Assembly (NCBI GenBank): GCA_028280225.1
Contig: JANQMF010000064.1
Location: 1 to 51,811, forward strand
Length of the DNA stretch: 51,811 bases
Direction: 5' to 3'
Source: Pseudomonadales bacterium
Lineage (GTDB): Bacteria > Pseudomonadota > Gammaproteobacteria > Pseudomonadales > Azotimanducaceae
Positions 34,065 through 42,044 of the stretch are shown in pieces (position 1 is the first letter of the stretch; each line of letters starts with the position of its first letter). Made by a program: the position numbers and the translations under genes. Below the pieces are notes generated by a model. It had not been told where the DNA came from. It was given only the letters and a program-made list of their open reading frames with translations, and ran no database searches.

Positions 34065-34793
34065 ATGAGTGAACAGAATATTGCCCTGATTACCGGTGGG
34101 GCTACGGGCATCGGTGCCGCCACAGCTCAGCTGCTGTCGCAACAGGGGGCCCGGGTGGCCATTCTGGATGTGAACGAAAGCCAGGGTGAGGCCCTGGCGG
34201 CAGACATTGGGGGGCGGTTTTACCACTGTAATGTGACGGATTTCGAATCCGTGACGGCGGCGGTGGCACAATGCCGGCATGACCTGGGCACACCCACCTA
34301 TGCGCACTTGAATGCCGGCATTATGACCGTGCCCACGGGAAGTGATTTCCTGGCCATCGAAACGGTCAGTGTGGAGCAGTATCAGCGGATTGTCGGGGTT
34401 AACCTCAATGGGGTATTTTATGGGGTAAAAGCCCTGTTGCCGGAAATGCGGGCCAGGGGTGGGGCGATCACCATCACCGCATCGGTTGCGGCATTTGGCT
34501 CATTGCCCATCGATCCCATGTACTCTGCCACCAAACACGCGCTCATTGGATTTGCCCGCAGTGTGGCCGGTGCCAACGAGGGCGGGCCGGTGCGGATTAA
34601 TGTCATCTGTCCCGGCGTTGTGGACACCGCCATTGTTCCGGATGCTTTCCGGGACCCCGCCACCATCATGCCTGCGTCAGAACTGGCTGCGGAGGTGGTG
34701 GATCTGCTGACACAGGGCAAAAACGGAGAAGTGCGCGCTAAAATTGCCGGCCGGGCAGCTTTTGAGGTGCCTCCGATTGATGTAAGTGCTTAA
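34065..34793 (+). CDS. short-chain dehydrogenase/reductase
   Basis: This 242-residue classical SDR has TGGATGIGAA (cofactor glycine motif), LNAGIM (NNAG variant), Ser in TASVAAFG, and the catalytic YSATK. Eleven base pairs separate it from the Rieske oxygenase stop. Oxidation of a cis-dihydrodiol or hydroxyl product of that enzyme is the obvious inference. An open frame begins upstream inside the Rieske gene at 34023, but the ATG at 34065 aligns with SDR N-termini. Confidence 0.9.
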   Translation: MSEQNIALITGGATGIGAATAQLLSQQGARVAILDVNESQGEALAADIGGRFYHCNVTDFESVTAAVAQCRHDLGTPTYAHLNAGIMTVPTGSDFLAIETVSVEQYQRIVGVNLNGVFYGVKALLPEMRARGGAITITASVAAFGSLPIDPMYSATKHALIGFARSVAGANEGGPVRINVICPGVVDTAIVPDAFRDPATIMPASELAAEVVDLLTQGKNGEVRAKIAGRAAFEVPPIDVSA

Positions 34794-34822
34794 GTTATAT
34801 AAGACAAATTGATTATAACTTA
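34791..34822. promoter_or_regulatory. inverted repeat between SDR and cysH
   Basis: Perfect 9-bp arms TAAGTTATA (34791-34799) and TATAACTTA (34814-34822) are separated by 14 bp. The left arm contains the SDR stop. It could be an AT-rich 3' hairpin or an operator/promoter element for cysH, whose ATG is 64 bp further on. Confidence 0.4.
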
Positions 34823-34885
34823 TGCTTATTTGAGTATGGCAATTGATTCTTTTTGTTTCGGCCTGGGTGCCCCTACAGTGTGCGT

Positions 34886-35605
34886 ATGCCAGCATCAAAC
34901 GCCATTTCTCAAGCTGTATTCGACCAGGATCAACTGGCCGATTGGAATGATCATTTTACCGGGTTAGACGCCATCGCCCGGGTAAGGCTTGCGCTGGAAG
35001 AATTTCCCGGTGCACATGTGCTCAGCTCAAGTTTTGGTGCCCAGGCCGCGGTTAGCCTGCACATGCTCAGTCAGGCCCGGCCGGACATCCCGGTCATTCT
35101 GCTGGATACCGGGTATCTTTTCCCGGAAACCTATGACTTTGTCGAAGAACTGACCCAGCAGCTGTCGCTGAACCTGCATGTGTATCGAAACGAGATGACA
35201 CCGGCCCAGCAGGAGCTGAAGTATGGTAAACGCTGGCTGCAAGGCCAGGCCGGTATTGATCAGTACAATTTTGATAACAAAGTTGAGCCCATGCAGCGGG
35301 CCTTGGAAGAACTGCAGGTAGGAACCTGGTTTTCCGGTATTCGCCGGACCCAATCCACCAGCCGGGAAGAGACCCCCTTTGTACAGTTTAAAGACGGGTG
35401 TTATAAGGTGTCGCCAATTGCAGATTGGACGGACAAGGATGTTTATGACTATCTGTCTGCCCACAACCTGCCGTACCATCCGCTGTGGCACAAGGGTTAC
35501 ATTTCCATTGGTGACGTACATACCACTAAGGCACTGCACGAGGTGGAAGACCCCAGCGAAGTGCGTTTTTTTGGTCTAAAACGCGAATGTGGACTGCACG
35601 CCTGA
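34886..35605 (+). CDS. cysH: phosphoadenosine phosphosulfate (PAPS) reductase
   Basis: This 239-residue protein reduces PAPS to sulfite and PAP using thioredoxin. It has the PP-loop-like SSSFGAQAAVSLHM, VILLDTGYLFPET, the binding segment GIRRTQSTSREETPF and a C-terminal catalytic KRECGLHA. The two CC pairs of 4Fe-4S APS reductases are absent, so PAPS is the expected substrate. It lies at the end of the operon that contains a PAPS-using sulfotransferase. CysH is normally grouped with cysJI, which are not present here. Confidence 0.93.
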   Translation: MPASNAISQAVFDQDQLADWNDHFTGLDAIARVRLALEEFPGAHVLSSSFGAQAAVSLHMLSQARPDIPVILLDTGYLFPETYDFVEELTQQLSLNLHVYRNEMTPAQQELKYGKRWLQGQAGIDQYNFDNKVEPMQRALEELQVGTWFSGIRRTQSTSREETPFVQFKDGCYKVSPIADWTDKDVYDYLSAHNLPYHPLWHKGYISIGDVHTTKALHEVEDPSEVRFFGLKRECGLHA

Positions 35606-35681
35606 GCAGCATACCTCTCCAGTAGCCTGGCTCCCGGGTTACATCTCCTCAGTTACATATCCCCGGTTAAATAAGGGGACG

Positions 35682-36500
35682 CTACAGGCTCAGCGCGCTG
35701 TAAACCATGCGGCCGGCAACAAAAACCAGCAACACACCAAAACACCGTTTTAATAGATCTGCAGGTACCCGATGGGCAAATTTCACCCCCAGTGGCGCGC
35801 ACAGAACCGCTGCTGCCGTGATGACCACAAAACTCGAAACATCCACATAGCCAAGCTGCCAGGCGGAAACGCCAGCAAGGGTGTTGCCTGACAGGATATA
35901 GCTGAGCGCGCCCGCGGCGGCAATGGGTACGCCCAGGGCACTGGAAGTGGCGGTGGCGTTGTGGATTGGCGTGTTGAAGTACACCAGGGTGGGCACAATC
36001 ACGTTACCGCCGGCAATACCGGCAATGCCGGACATCAAGCCACCGGCAAAGCCGATGCCTTGTCCATACGGCGCCTTGGGTAACTCCCGATGCGCTGCCG
36101 GCCGCCAATTAGTCAACATGACCAAGGCCACAAATGCCAAAAACAAGCCGATCACCACGCGCAAGGCCTGGGCCGGCAGTTGCGGGCTGAGTACCCCGGC
36201 ACAAAAACTGCCTAATACAAAAAACACCATCAAGCGGCGGAACAACGGCCAAAGTACCTTGCCCGACCGGTATTGGGTATACGCTGCAGAGGCAGAGGTA
36301 AAGACGATACAGGACAAGGAGGTAGCCACTGCGATCAGAGTAATTTCTTCAGCCGGAGAGTGGCCGGTACCCTCAAGCAATAAGATCAGTGCAGGGACAA
36401 TGACAACTCCGCCGCCAATACCCAGCATGCCGCCCAGAAAACCGCTGGTGGTGCCGATCAGTAAGAGGCTTGCCAGTAGCGGCAGCGAGATTTCAGTCAT
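35682..36500 (-). CDS. TauE/SafE family sulfite or sulfonate exporter
   Basis: This 272-residue membrane protein has about eight hydrophobic segments and the duplicated TauE motif GGMLGIGGGVVIVPALIL near residue 22 and LMSGIAGIAGGNVIVPTLVY near 154. Family members export sulfite, sulfoacetate and related anions. It is convergent with cysH across 76 bp. With a sulfotransferase and a PAPS reductase nearby, removal of excess sulfite is a plausible role, although the family is broad. Confidence 0.87.
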   Translation of the reverse strand: MTEISLPLLASLLLIGTTSGFLGGMLGIGGGVVIVPALILLLEGTGHSPAEEITLIAVATSLSCIVFTSASAAYTQYRSGKVLWPLFRRLMVFFVLGSFCAGVLSPQLPAQALRVVIGLFLAFVALVMLTNWRPAAHRELPKAPYGQGIGFAGGLMSGIAGIAGGNVIVPTLVYFNTPIHNATATSSALGVPIAAAGALSYILSGNTLAGVSAWQLGYVDVSSFVVITAAAVLCAPLGVKFAHRVPADLLKRCFGVLLVFVAGRMVYSALSL

Positions 36501-36550
36501 ATTTCAATTATCGGGCAATTATCCGGGCCGTATGATCAATAACCGGCGGA

Positions 36551-38005
36551 TTACAAACCCTTAAGGGTTTCGTTAACCCGGTCAATCATCTCATCCTTGT
36601 TGTACAGATCATAGTATATCGAGGCCATGACATTTTGTGGCCCAAAAAAGAAGCGCTCATACAGCACCTGGCGGTTGCCAAAGCCGGATACGGCCACGTC
36701 GTGGGCAAGGCGGAACAGGGCCACCCGGTCTCTGCTGTGCATATTGGTGAGCTGAAAATACCGTTCCACATCCTGGGCAATGTCGCCGTTGAAGTCGGCT
36801 TCACAAGGGGTAGCCATCAGTGAACTTGAGCCCAGCATATGGACCGTTTCAATCAGTTTGGGGTACAGCCGGGGGAATAGATTGCGCGCGGTATCCAGGG
36901 GTCTTCTGGCGGCATGGAACAGGCCCCACTTGTCCTGTTCAGCATGGGCTTCGGCACTGAACAACAATGCCCGGACGGTTTCGGCCACCCACATGGTTTC
37001 AGCAATCTGGCCCTTAACCGCCATATCCTTGTCCTTGCCGGATGCGTGGGCCATGGCGCATAACAGACCCACAATAAACTCTACCTTGGCCAGCTTGCCG
37101 CAGGCCACCTGGTGCATCATATGCACCACGGCATTGGTTTCCGCAAAAGCCCGGTTACACAGCAAAGGATCCTTGTACATAAATACCCGCTCCCAGGGGA
37201 CCTCAACCCGGTCAAATATCACCACCGCATCCATCTCCTCAAAGCGGGCGGCCAGAGGGGCATCAAAGGTCGACTTGCCGTGCTCGTAGCTGTCGCGGCA
37301 AATCATGCGCAGGCCCGGCGTGGCAATCGGGATGGAGAATGCAAAGGCGTAGGGAATATTTTCTTCAGAAGCCTTGAGCAATGTGGATGGAAAAACCTCA
37401 ATTTCGTTGGCGCTTGGGCCCAGGGTTGCCAGCAGGCGGGCACCGCTGACCACAATCCCCCGGCTATTTTCCCCAATCAAACGCAGGGCTACTTCCGGAC
37501 TGGATAGCCCTTCCTTGGCCAGGGCAGCATTAAACTGGGGGTTAACCAAGGTGTGGGTCAGTACATAGTCGTTTCCTCTGGCTTCTTCGTAGTAACTTTC
37601 CATATTGCGGGCAAAATTGGTGGGCGCCTGGTTATCCCGATTTTCGTTTAGAAATTCCGCGGCACCGGCAAAGGCCATCACCGACGCGTTTTTATAATCC
37701 GGTGTCCGGCCGAACATACCGTTGGACCACTTAGCCCATGCATAATAAGCCGCACCCCGGCGCTGCACATCTTCCACGGACCTGGGTTTTAAAAAAGACA
37801 TGGAGAAAGTTTCACCATCCTCCTGATAAGTCAGGGAATTTTTATACTCCGGGGATTGTTGCCGGTCTAAAAAACCTGCCAGGGTCCGCACGCCATTGGC
37901 AATGCCGGGTTCTGTGGTGACGTCCTCAACTTGTTTACCCCGCAGCCATACCGAACGGCTGTCCTGGAGTGATGCCAGGTACTGTGCCCCGGTTTTAATA
38001 CCCAT
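36551..38005 (-). CDS. HpaB-type FADH2-dependent phenol hydroxylase
   Basis: This 484-residue protein belongs to the 4-hydroxyphenylacetate 3-monooxygenase large-subunit family. Typical segments are GIKTGAQYLASLQDSRSVW, RTPDYKNASVMAF, NPQFN and the FAD/substrate region AARFEEMDAVVIFDRVEVPW. Members hydroxylate phenols to catechols with FADH2 supplied by a separate HpaC reductase; none is visible here. It could make the catechol cut by the extradiol dioxygenase. GGGAGAA lies 5 nt before the ATG at 38005; a TTG-initiated longer frame is unlikely. A large palindrome lies immediately upstream. Confidence 0.9.
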   Translation of the reverse strand: MGIKTGAQYLASLQDSRSVWLRGKQVEDVTTEPGIANGVRTLAGFLDRQQSPEYKNSLTYQEDGETFSMSFLKPRSVEDVQRRGAAYYAWAKWSNGMFGRTPDYKNASVMAFAGAAEFLNENRDNQAPTNFARNMESYYEEARGNDYVLTHTLVNPQFNAALAKEGLSSPEVALRLIGENSRGIVVSGARLLATLGPSANEIEVFPSTLLKASEENIPYAFAFSIPIATPGLRMICRDSYEHGKSTFDAPLAARFEEMDAVVIFDRVEVPWERVFMYKDPLLCNRAFAETNAVVHMMHQVACGKLAKVEFIVGLLCAMAHASGKDKDMAVKGQIAETMWVAETVRALLFSAEAHAEQDKWGLFHAARRPLDTARNLFPRLYPKLIETVHMLGSSSLMATPCEADFNGDIAQDVERYFQLTNMHSRDRVALFRLAHDVAVSGFGNRQVLYERFFFGPQNVMASIYYDLYNKDEMIDRVNETLKGL

Positions 38006-38022
38006 AACGTTCTCCCGGAATA

Positions 38023-38055
38023 TAATTAATATGTTAATGTTTAACATATTAATTA
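38023..38055. promoter_or_regulatory. 33-bp perfect palindrome upstream of the HpaB-type gene
   Basis: Perfect 15-bp arms (left 38023-38037, right 38041-38055, core TTAATATGTTAA / TTAACATATTAA) flank a 3-nt centre. It lies 18-50 bp before the ATG at 38005, covering the probable promoter. The length and exact symmetry indicate an operator for a dimeric repressor of MarR or similar type; no such gene is adjacent. Confidence 0.65.
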
Positions 38056-38260
38056 ATTAAGTCAATAGCGGCACCTCACCTGGGGTATCCGGGGGTAACT
38101 GTGCCTATTCGCCGTTTATTTTCGATGCGCGGAGTTGGCCGTACACTTGGACGGTTTAGGTGAGGCGTTTGCTTTTCAGTGGACTGCCGGATTGTTCTTA
38201 TCCGGAAAAAGGACTTCCCGGTCTTTGTGCCCGGGCCGGCATACCCGGGTTATTTGCGCT

Positions 38261-38293
38261 AAAACTAAAAAGGGCCGGTTTGCACCGACCCTT
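38261..38293 (-). terminator. intrinsic terminator of the tiny minus-strand unit
   Basis: Read on the minus strand, AAGGGTCGGTG then CAAACCGGCCCTT (38293-38270) folds into a ten-pair stem with one mismatch. TTTTAGTTTT follows at 38270-38261. The T-run is on the minus side only, which sets the direction. Confidence 0.65.
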
Positions 38294-38314
38294 CTTTGCT
38301 CGTTGTAGGACCAA

Positions 38315-38353
38315 CTACGTGAGCTGACCCTCGAAACTCGCAATAGATATCAC
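38315..38353 (-). CDS. candidate 12-codon micro-ORF with perfect Shine-Dalgarno
   Basis: On the minus strand AAGGAGGTGATC (38366-38355), a full complement of the 16S rRNA 3' tail, precedes a GTG at 38353 with 6 nt after the AAGGAGG core. The frame encodes (V/M)ISIASFEGQLT and stops at 38315. A terminator follows 22 nt later and a good promoter precedes it. Such a strong ribosome-binding site is rare and suggests a translated peptide or an RNA that engages ribosomes. A GTG inside the Shine-Dalgarno would open a 31-codon frame, but is poorly placed. The function is unknown. Confidence 0.45.
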   Translation of the reverse strand: MISIASFEGQLT

Positions 38354-38390
38354 TGATCACCTCCTTTAGTTGTTGCCCAAGATGCGGTGG

Positions 38391-38418
38391 ATTATGTCTT
38401 GCCCGGTGTCATTTGCAA
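38391..38418 (-). promoter_or_regulatory. sigma-70-like promoter for the micro-ORF
   Basis: On the minus strand TTGCAA (38418-38413) and CATAAT (38396-38391) are separated by 16 bp, close to consensus TTGACA-17-TATAAT. The start point would be near 38384, giving a transcript of about 120 nt ending at the terminator. Confidence 0.5.
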
Positions 38419-38489
38419 GCTAAATTGCAAGGAAATATCCATGTAAACTTTATCGCCACAAACAGGATAATGAACAGGGTGGGCAAAGT

Positions 38490-39269
38490 ATGGCTGAATT
38501 GGCGGGAAAGGTAGCAGCAATTACCGGTGGCACGGCGGGGATAGGTCTTGGCATTGCCGAAGCCTTCTTGTCTGCCGGCGCCCGGGTCATGTTGATGGCG
38601 CGAAATGCGGCAAAGGCGGAAAAGGTCATCGCGGGACTGGCGGCGCATGACCGGATTGGATTTTATTCCGGTGATGTGATGCGGCAGGAGGACGTAGAGG
38701 GATTTGTTGATGCCACCGTAGAGCAATATGGTGCGCTGGACATTCTGGTCAACAATGCCGGTGGGGCCGGTGATCTGCTTCCCCTGGTGGAACTCAGCGA
38801 TAAGACCTTTGATGAAACGATGAAGTGGAATGTCTACTCCACCTTCTGGGCCACCCGCAAAGCTTTACCGGGTATGCTCGAAAAACAGTGGGGCCGGGTC
38901 ATCAACATATCATCCACTGAAGGCAAGGTTGGTAAACCGGTCTTTACCGCCTATTCAACCGCCAAGCATGCCATTAACGGCATGACCAAGGCTTTGGCGC
39001 AAGAAGTGGGTCCGCAAGGGGTGACGGTAAATGCCATCTGTCCGGGTTTGATCGTGACCGATATTGTCAAAAGCAACGGGCCGGCCACGGCCCAGGCCAT
39101 GGGATTGACCTTTGAGCAAATGATAGACTTATTTGCGCAGGAATCAGCGCTGAAGCGACCCAATACCGTTGAGGAGGTGGCGGCCCTGGCGCTGCTGCTG
39201 GCAGGTGAATCGGGTGGGGGAATCACCGGGGCAGCACTCAGCGTTGATGGCGGAACGGCACCCTACTAA
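38490..39269 (+). CDS. short-chain dehydrogenase/reductase
   Basis: This 259-residue classical SDR has TGGTAGIGLGIAEAF, LVNNAGGAGD, INISSTEGKVG and YSTAKHAINGM, followed by CPGLIVTDI and a C-terminal GGITGAALSVDGGTAPY. This places it with FabG-like/3-hydroxyacyl or cyclohexanol-type dehydrogenases. It stands 123 bp before the methylmalonyl-CoA mutase on the same strand, and could supply acyl-CoA intermediates, but the substrate is unassigned. Confidence 0.9.
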   Translation: MAELAGKVAAITGGTAGIGLGIAEAFLSAGARVMLMARNAAKAEKVIAGLAAHDRIGFYSGDVMRQEDVEGFVDATVEQYGALDILVNNAGGAGDLLPLVELSDKTFDETMKWNVYSTFWATRKALPGMLEKQWGRVINISSTEGKVGKPVFTAYSTAKHAINGMTKALAQEVGPQGVTVNAICPGLIVTDIVKSNGPATAQAMGLTFEQMIDLFAQESALKRPNTVEEVAALALLLAGESGGGITGAALSVDGGTAPY

Positions 39270-39392
39270 GCCCTGTGAAGCGGTATCAAATTATCGACGG
39301 TACGGGACAGCCGGTATAGGGTAATCACGGCGCGCGGCGCAAATGCCGCTAAGACTGTATAATGCGCAAGTTTGCATGGTGGGAAAAAATAC

Positions 39393-41522
39393 ATGAATAA
39401 AAAGGAATGGCAGGCGCTTGCAGAAAAGGAACTGCGGGGTAAAAGCCTGGATGAGCTGACGTGGCAGAGCCCCGAGGGGATTCCCATCAAGCCGCTTTAC
39501 AGCGTACAAGACTTGGAAGACATAGCGCATCTGGATTCTTTTCCGGGATTTGCTCCCTTTTTGCGTGGCCCCCGGGGCACCATGTACACCAATCGGCCGT
39601 GGACCATCCGCCAGTACGCGGGTTTCTCCACGGCGGAAGAGTCAAATGCCTTTTACCGGCAAAATCTGGCTGCAGGCCAGAAGGGATTGTCCGTGGCCTT
39701 TGATCTGGCCACCCATCGCGGTTTTGATTCAGACCACCCCCGGGTGGCCGGTGACGTCGGCATGGCCGGCGTGGCGGTGGATTCGGTGGAGGATATGAAA
39801 ATCCTCTTTGACGGTATTCCGCTGGATGAAATGTCCGTGTCCATGACCATGAACGGGGCGGTCTTGCCGGTCCTGGCCGGCTATGTGGTGGCCGGAGAAG
39901 AACAGGGGGTGGCGCAAAAGGAACTGGCCGGCACCATTCAGAACGATATTCTGAAAGAGTTTATGGTACGTAATACCTTTATCTATCCGCCTGAACCCAG
40001 CATGCGCATCGTGGCGGATATTATCGGTTATACCGCTGAACATATGCCGCGCTTCAACTCCATCTCCATCTCCGGTTACCACATGCAGGAAGCCGGCGCC
40101 AACGCGGTGCAGGAAGTGGCCTTTACCCTGGCGGACGGCATTGAGTATGTTAAGGCGGCGCTGGCCACGGGGCAGGAGATTGACAAGTTTGCCGGGCGGT
40201 TATCCTTTTTCTTCTGTATCGGCATGAATTTTTTCATGGAGGTGGCCAAGTTGCGCGCGGCGCGAATTTTGTGGCACGAACTGATGAGTCAATTCAACCC
40301 TCAGAACCCGGCTTCGTTGATGTTGCGCACCCATTGTCAGACCTCCGGGGTATCGCTGCAGGAGCAGGATCCTTACAACAACGTGATCCGTACCACCATT
40401 GAAGCCATGGCGGCGGTGATGGGAGGCACCCAGAGTTTACATACCAATGCCCTGGATGAAGCCATTGCACTGCCCACCCCGTTTTCTGCACGAATTGCCC
40501 GCAACACCCAGATCATTCTGGCTGAAGAGAGCCAGATTACCCGCACGGTGGACCCTCTGGGGGGCAGCTACTATGTGGAGAGCCTGACCAACTCCATAGT
40601 CACCCATGCCCGGGCACTGATTCAGGAAGTGGATGACCTGGGCGGCATGACCAAGGCAGTGGTTGCCGGCATGCCCAAACAGCGTATCGAAGAGGCGGCA
40701 GCCCAGCGCCAGGCGCGTATCGAGCGCGGTGAGGATGTCATTGTGGGTGTCAATAAGTATCAGGTTGAGGAGGAAATGGGTGACCTGGAGGTCTTGTCCG
40801 TGGACAACACCAAGGTCCGGGAGGCACAGGTGCGGCGTCTGGCGGAAATTCGCAACACCAGAAATGAAGATAACGTAAAAGCTTCCGTGGATGCGCTGAC
40901 CAAAGCGGCGAAGGAAAATTCCGGTAATTTGCTGGACCTGGCCATAGAAGCCACCCGGCACCGAGCCACGGTTGGGGAAATATCCGACGCGCTGGAGCGG
41001 GTCTATGCCCGTCACGAACCCAAGGCCAAAATGACCCCGGGGGTTTATGCCCAGAGTTACGGAGACGACCCGGCCTTTGGCAAGGTCCACGATGAAATTA
41101 GGGTATTTACCGACTTGGAGGGCCGTGCCCCAAGTATACTGGTGGTCAAGATGGGTCAGGACGGCCACGACCGGGGGGCCAAGGTGATCTCCAACGCCTT
41201 TGGAGACTTTGGTTTTGAAGTCACCATGGGCCCACTCTTTCAAACCCCAACGGAGGCGGTCAAACAAGCCAAGGGGGAAGGTGTGGACGTGATTGGTGTA
41301 TCCACCCTGGCCGGTGGTCATAAGTCCCTGGTGCCGGAAATGATAGCGCTGTTGCAGGCGGAAGGCCTGGAGGATGTGGTGATTGTTGCCGGCGGGGTCA
41401 TTCCCCAACAGGATTATCAAGCGCTGTATGATGCCGGTGTGCATGCCATATTTGGTCCCGGCAGCAATATCCCTGAAGCGGCAAGTCAAATCCTCAAGCT
41501 TATCCCGGGCAAAAACCGCTAG
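39393..41522 (+). CDS. methylmalonyl-CoA mutase, full-length subunit
   Basis: This 709-residue protein isomerises (R)-methylmalonyl-CoA to succinyl-CoA with adenosylcobalamin. The substrate barrel carries [18 protein letters not shown] and [19 protein letters not shown]. The C-terminal B12 domain has DGHDRGAKV (axial His592), [12 protein letters not shown] and VAGGVIP. It is the complete single-gene catalytic type with both barrel and B12 domain. The ATG at 39393 follows GTGGGA by about 8 nt; an earlier in-frame ATG adds 7 residues. No MeaB G-protein chaperone gene is adjacent. Confidence 0.96.
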   Translation: MNKKEWQALAEKELRGKSLDELTWQSPEGIPIKPLYSVQDLEDIAHLDSFPGFAPFLRGPRGTMYTNRPWTIRQYAGFSTAEESNAFYRQNLAAGQKGLSVAFDLATHRGFDSDHPRVAGDVGMAGVAVDSVEDMKILFDGIPLDEMSVSMTMNGAVLPVLAGYVVAGEEQGVAQKELAGTIQNDILKEFMVRNTFIYPPEPSMRIVADIIGYTAEHMPRFNSISISGYHMQEAGANAVQEVAFTLADGIEYVKAALATGQEIDKFAGRLSFFFCIGMNFFMEVAKLRAARILWHELMSQFNPQNPASLMLRTHCQTSGVSLQEQDPYNNVIRTTIEAMAAVMGGTQSLHTNALDEAIALPTPFSARIARNTQIILAEESQITRTVDPLGGSYYVESLTNSIVTHARALIQEVDDLGGMTKAVVAGMPKQRIEEAAAQRQARIERGEDVIVGVNKYQVEEEMGDLEVLSVDNTKVREAQVRRLAEIRNTRNEDNVKASVDALTKAAKENSGNLLDLAIEATRHRATVGEISDALERVYARHEPKAKMTPGVYAQSYGDDPAFGKVHDEIRVFTDLEGRAPSILVVKMGQDGHDRGAKVISNAFGDFGFEVTMGPLFQTPTEAVKQAKGEGVDVIGVSTLAGGHKSLVPEMIALLQAEGLEDVVIVAGGVIPQQDYQALYDAGVHAIFGPGSNIPEAASQILKLIPGKNR

Positions 41523-41562
41523 TGCGGGACATTTACATAACTTTATCCAGCGTAGGAAAAAA

Positions 41563-41976
41563 ATGATTGGAAAACTGAACCATGTGGCCATTGTGGTCCC
41601 GGATCTGGCAGCCGCTGCTGCCATGTACAAGCAAACCCTTGGCGGCAATGTGACCGAACCCGTTGATTTGCCGGACCATGGGGTGACCACGGTATTTGTT
41701 GAACTGCCTAACACAAAGATTGAGCTGCTGCACCCGCTGGGTGAGGCTTCGCCGGTGCAGAAGTTTCTGGACAACAACCCGACTGGCGGCATGCACCACG
41801 TGTGCTACGAAGTGGAAGATATTCATGCTGCCATTGCACATCTGGAAAAGGAGGGTGCCCGGGTGCTGGGAGATGGCAAGCCGTCCATAGGTGCCCACGG
41901 GCTGCCGGTAGTCTTTTTACATCCCAAGGACTTTTGCGGCACCCTGGTTGAGTTGGAAGAGGTGAAAGCGGCCTGA
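41563..41976 (+). CDS. mce: methylmalonyl-CoA epimerase
   Basis: This 137-residue VOC-fold protein interconverts the (S) and (R) epimers of methylmalonyl-CoA. The family start KLNHVAIVVPDL, TKIELLHPLGEASPVQKFL, GGMHHVCYEVEDI (metal-binding His) and a terminal GTLVELEEV are all present. AGGAAA lies about 6 nt before the ATG; the open frame continues upstream into the mutase gene but without a usable start. It sits 40 bp after the mutase and convergent with the carboxylase that makes its substrate. Confidence 0.95.
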   Translation: MIGKLNHVAIVVPDLAAAAAMYKQTLGGNVTEPVDLPDHGVTTVFVELPNTKIELLHPLGEASPVQKFLDNNPTGGMHHVCYEVEDIHAAIAHLEKEGARVLGDGKPSIGAHGLPVVFLHPKDFCGTLVELEEVKAA

Positions 41977-42044
41977 ATTTCAGACCGCCTGGTTGGCAGG
42001 CAGGCCGGTTGCCTCAGGCCCGAACGGCCAAAAGCGGTTGCGGG

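Larger units (their letters stand above)
38056..38489. other. gene-poor stretch holding a tiny transcription unit and hairpins
   Basis: Apart from the minus-strand mini-unit described separately (promoter 38391-38418, ORF 38315-38353, terminator 38261-38293), this stretch contains a hairpin CCGGAT-N7-ATCCGG (38187-38205) and paired CCCGGG boxes (38230-38235 and 38244-38249). No other gene is supported. Confidence 0.5.

Noticed and set aside
38355-38366. GATCACCTCCTT on the plus strand, which looks like the 3' end of 16S rRNA
   Set aside because: Only 12 nt match and no rRNA-like sequence precedes it. It is better explained as a Shine-Dalgarno on the minus strand.
40437-41792. 451-codon open frame on the minus strand opposite methylmalonyl-CoA mutase and epimerase
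   Set aside because: It lies entirely antisense to two strongly conserved genes and has no recognisable domain; its length follows from the codon bias of the real genes.
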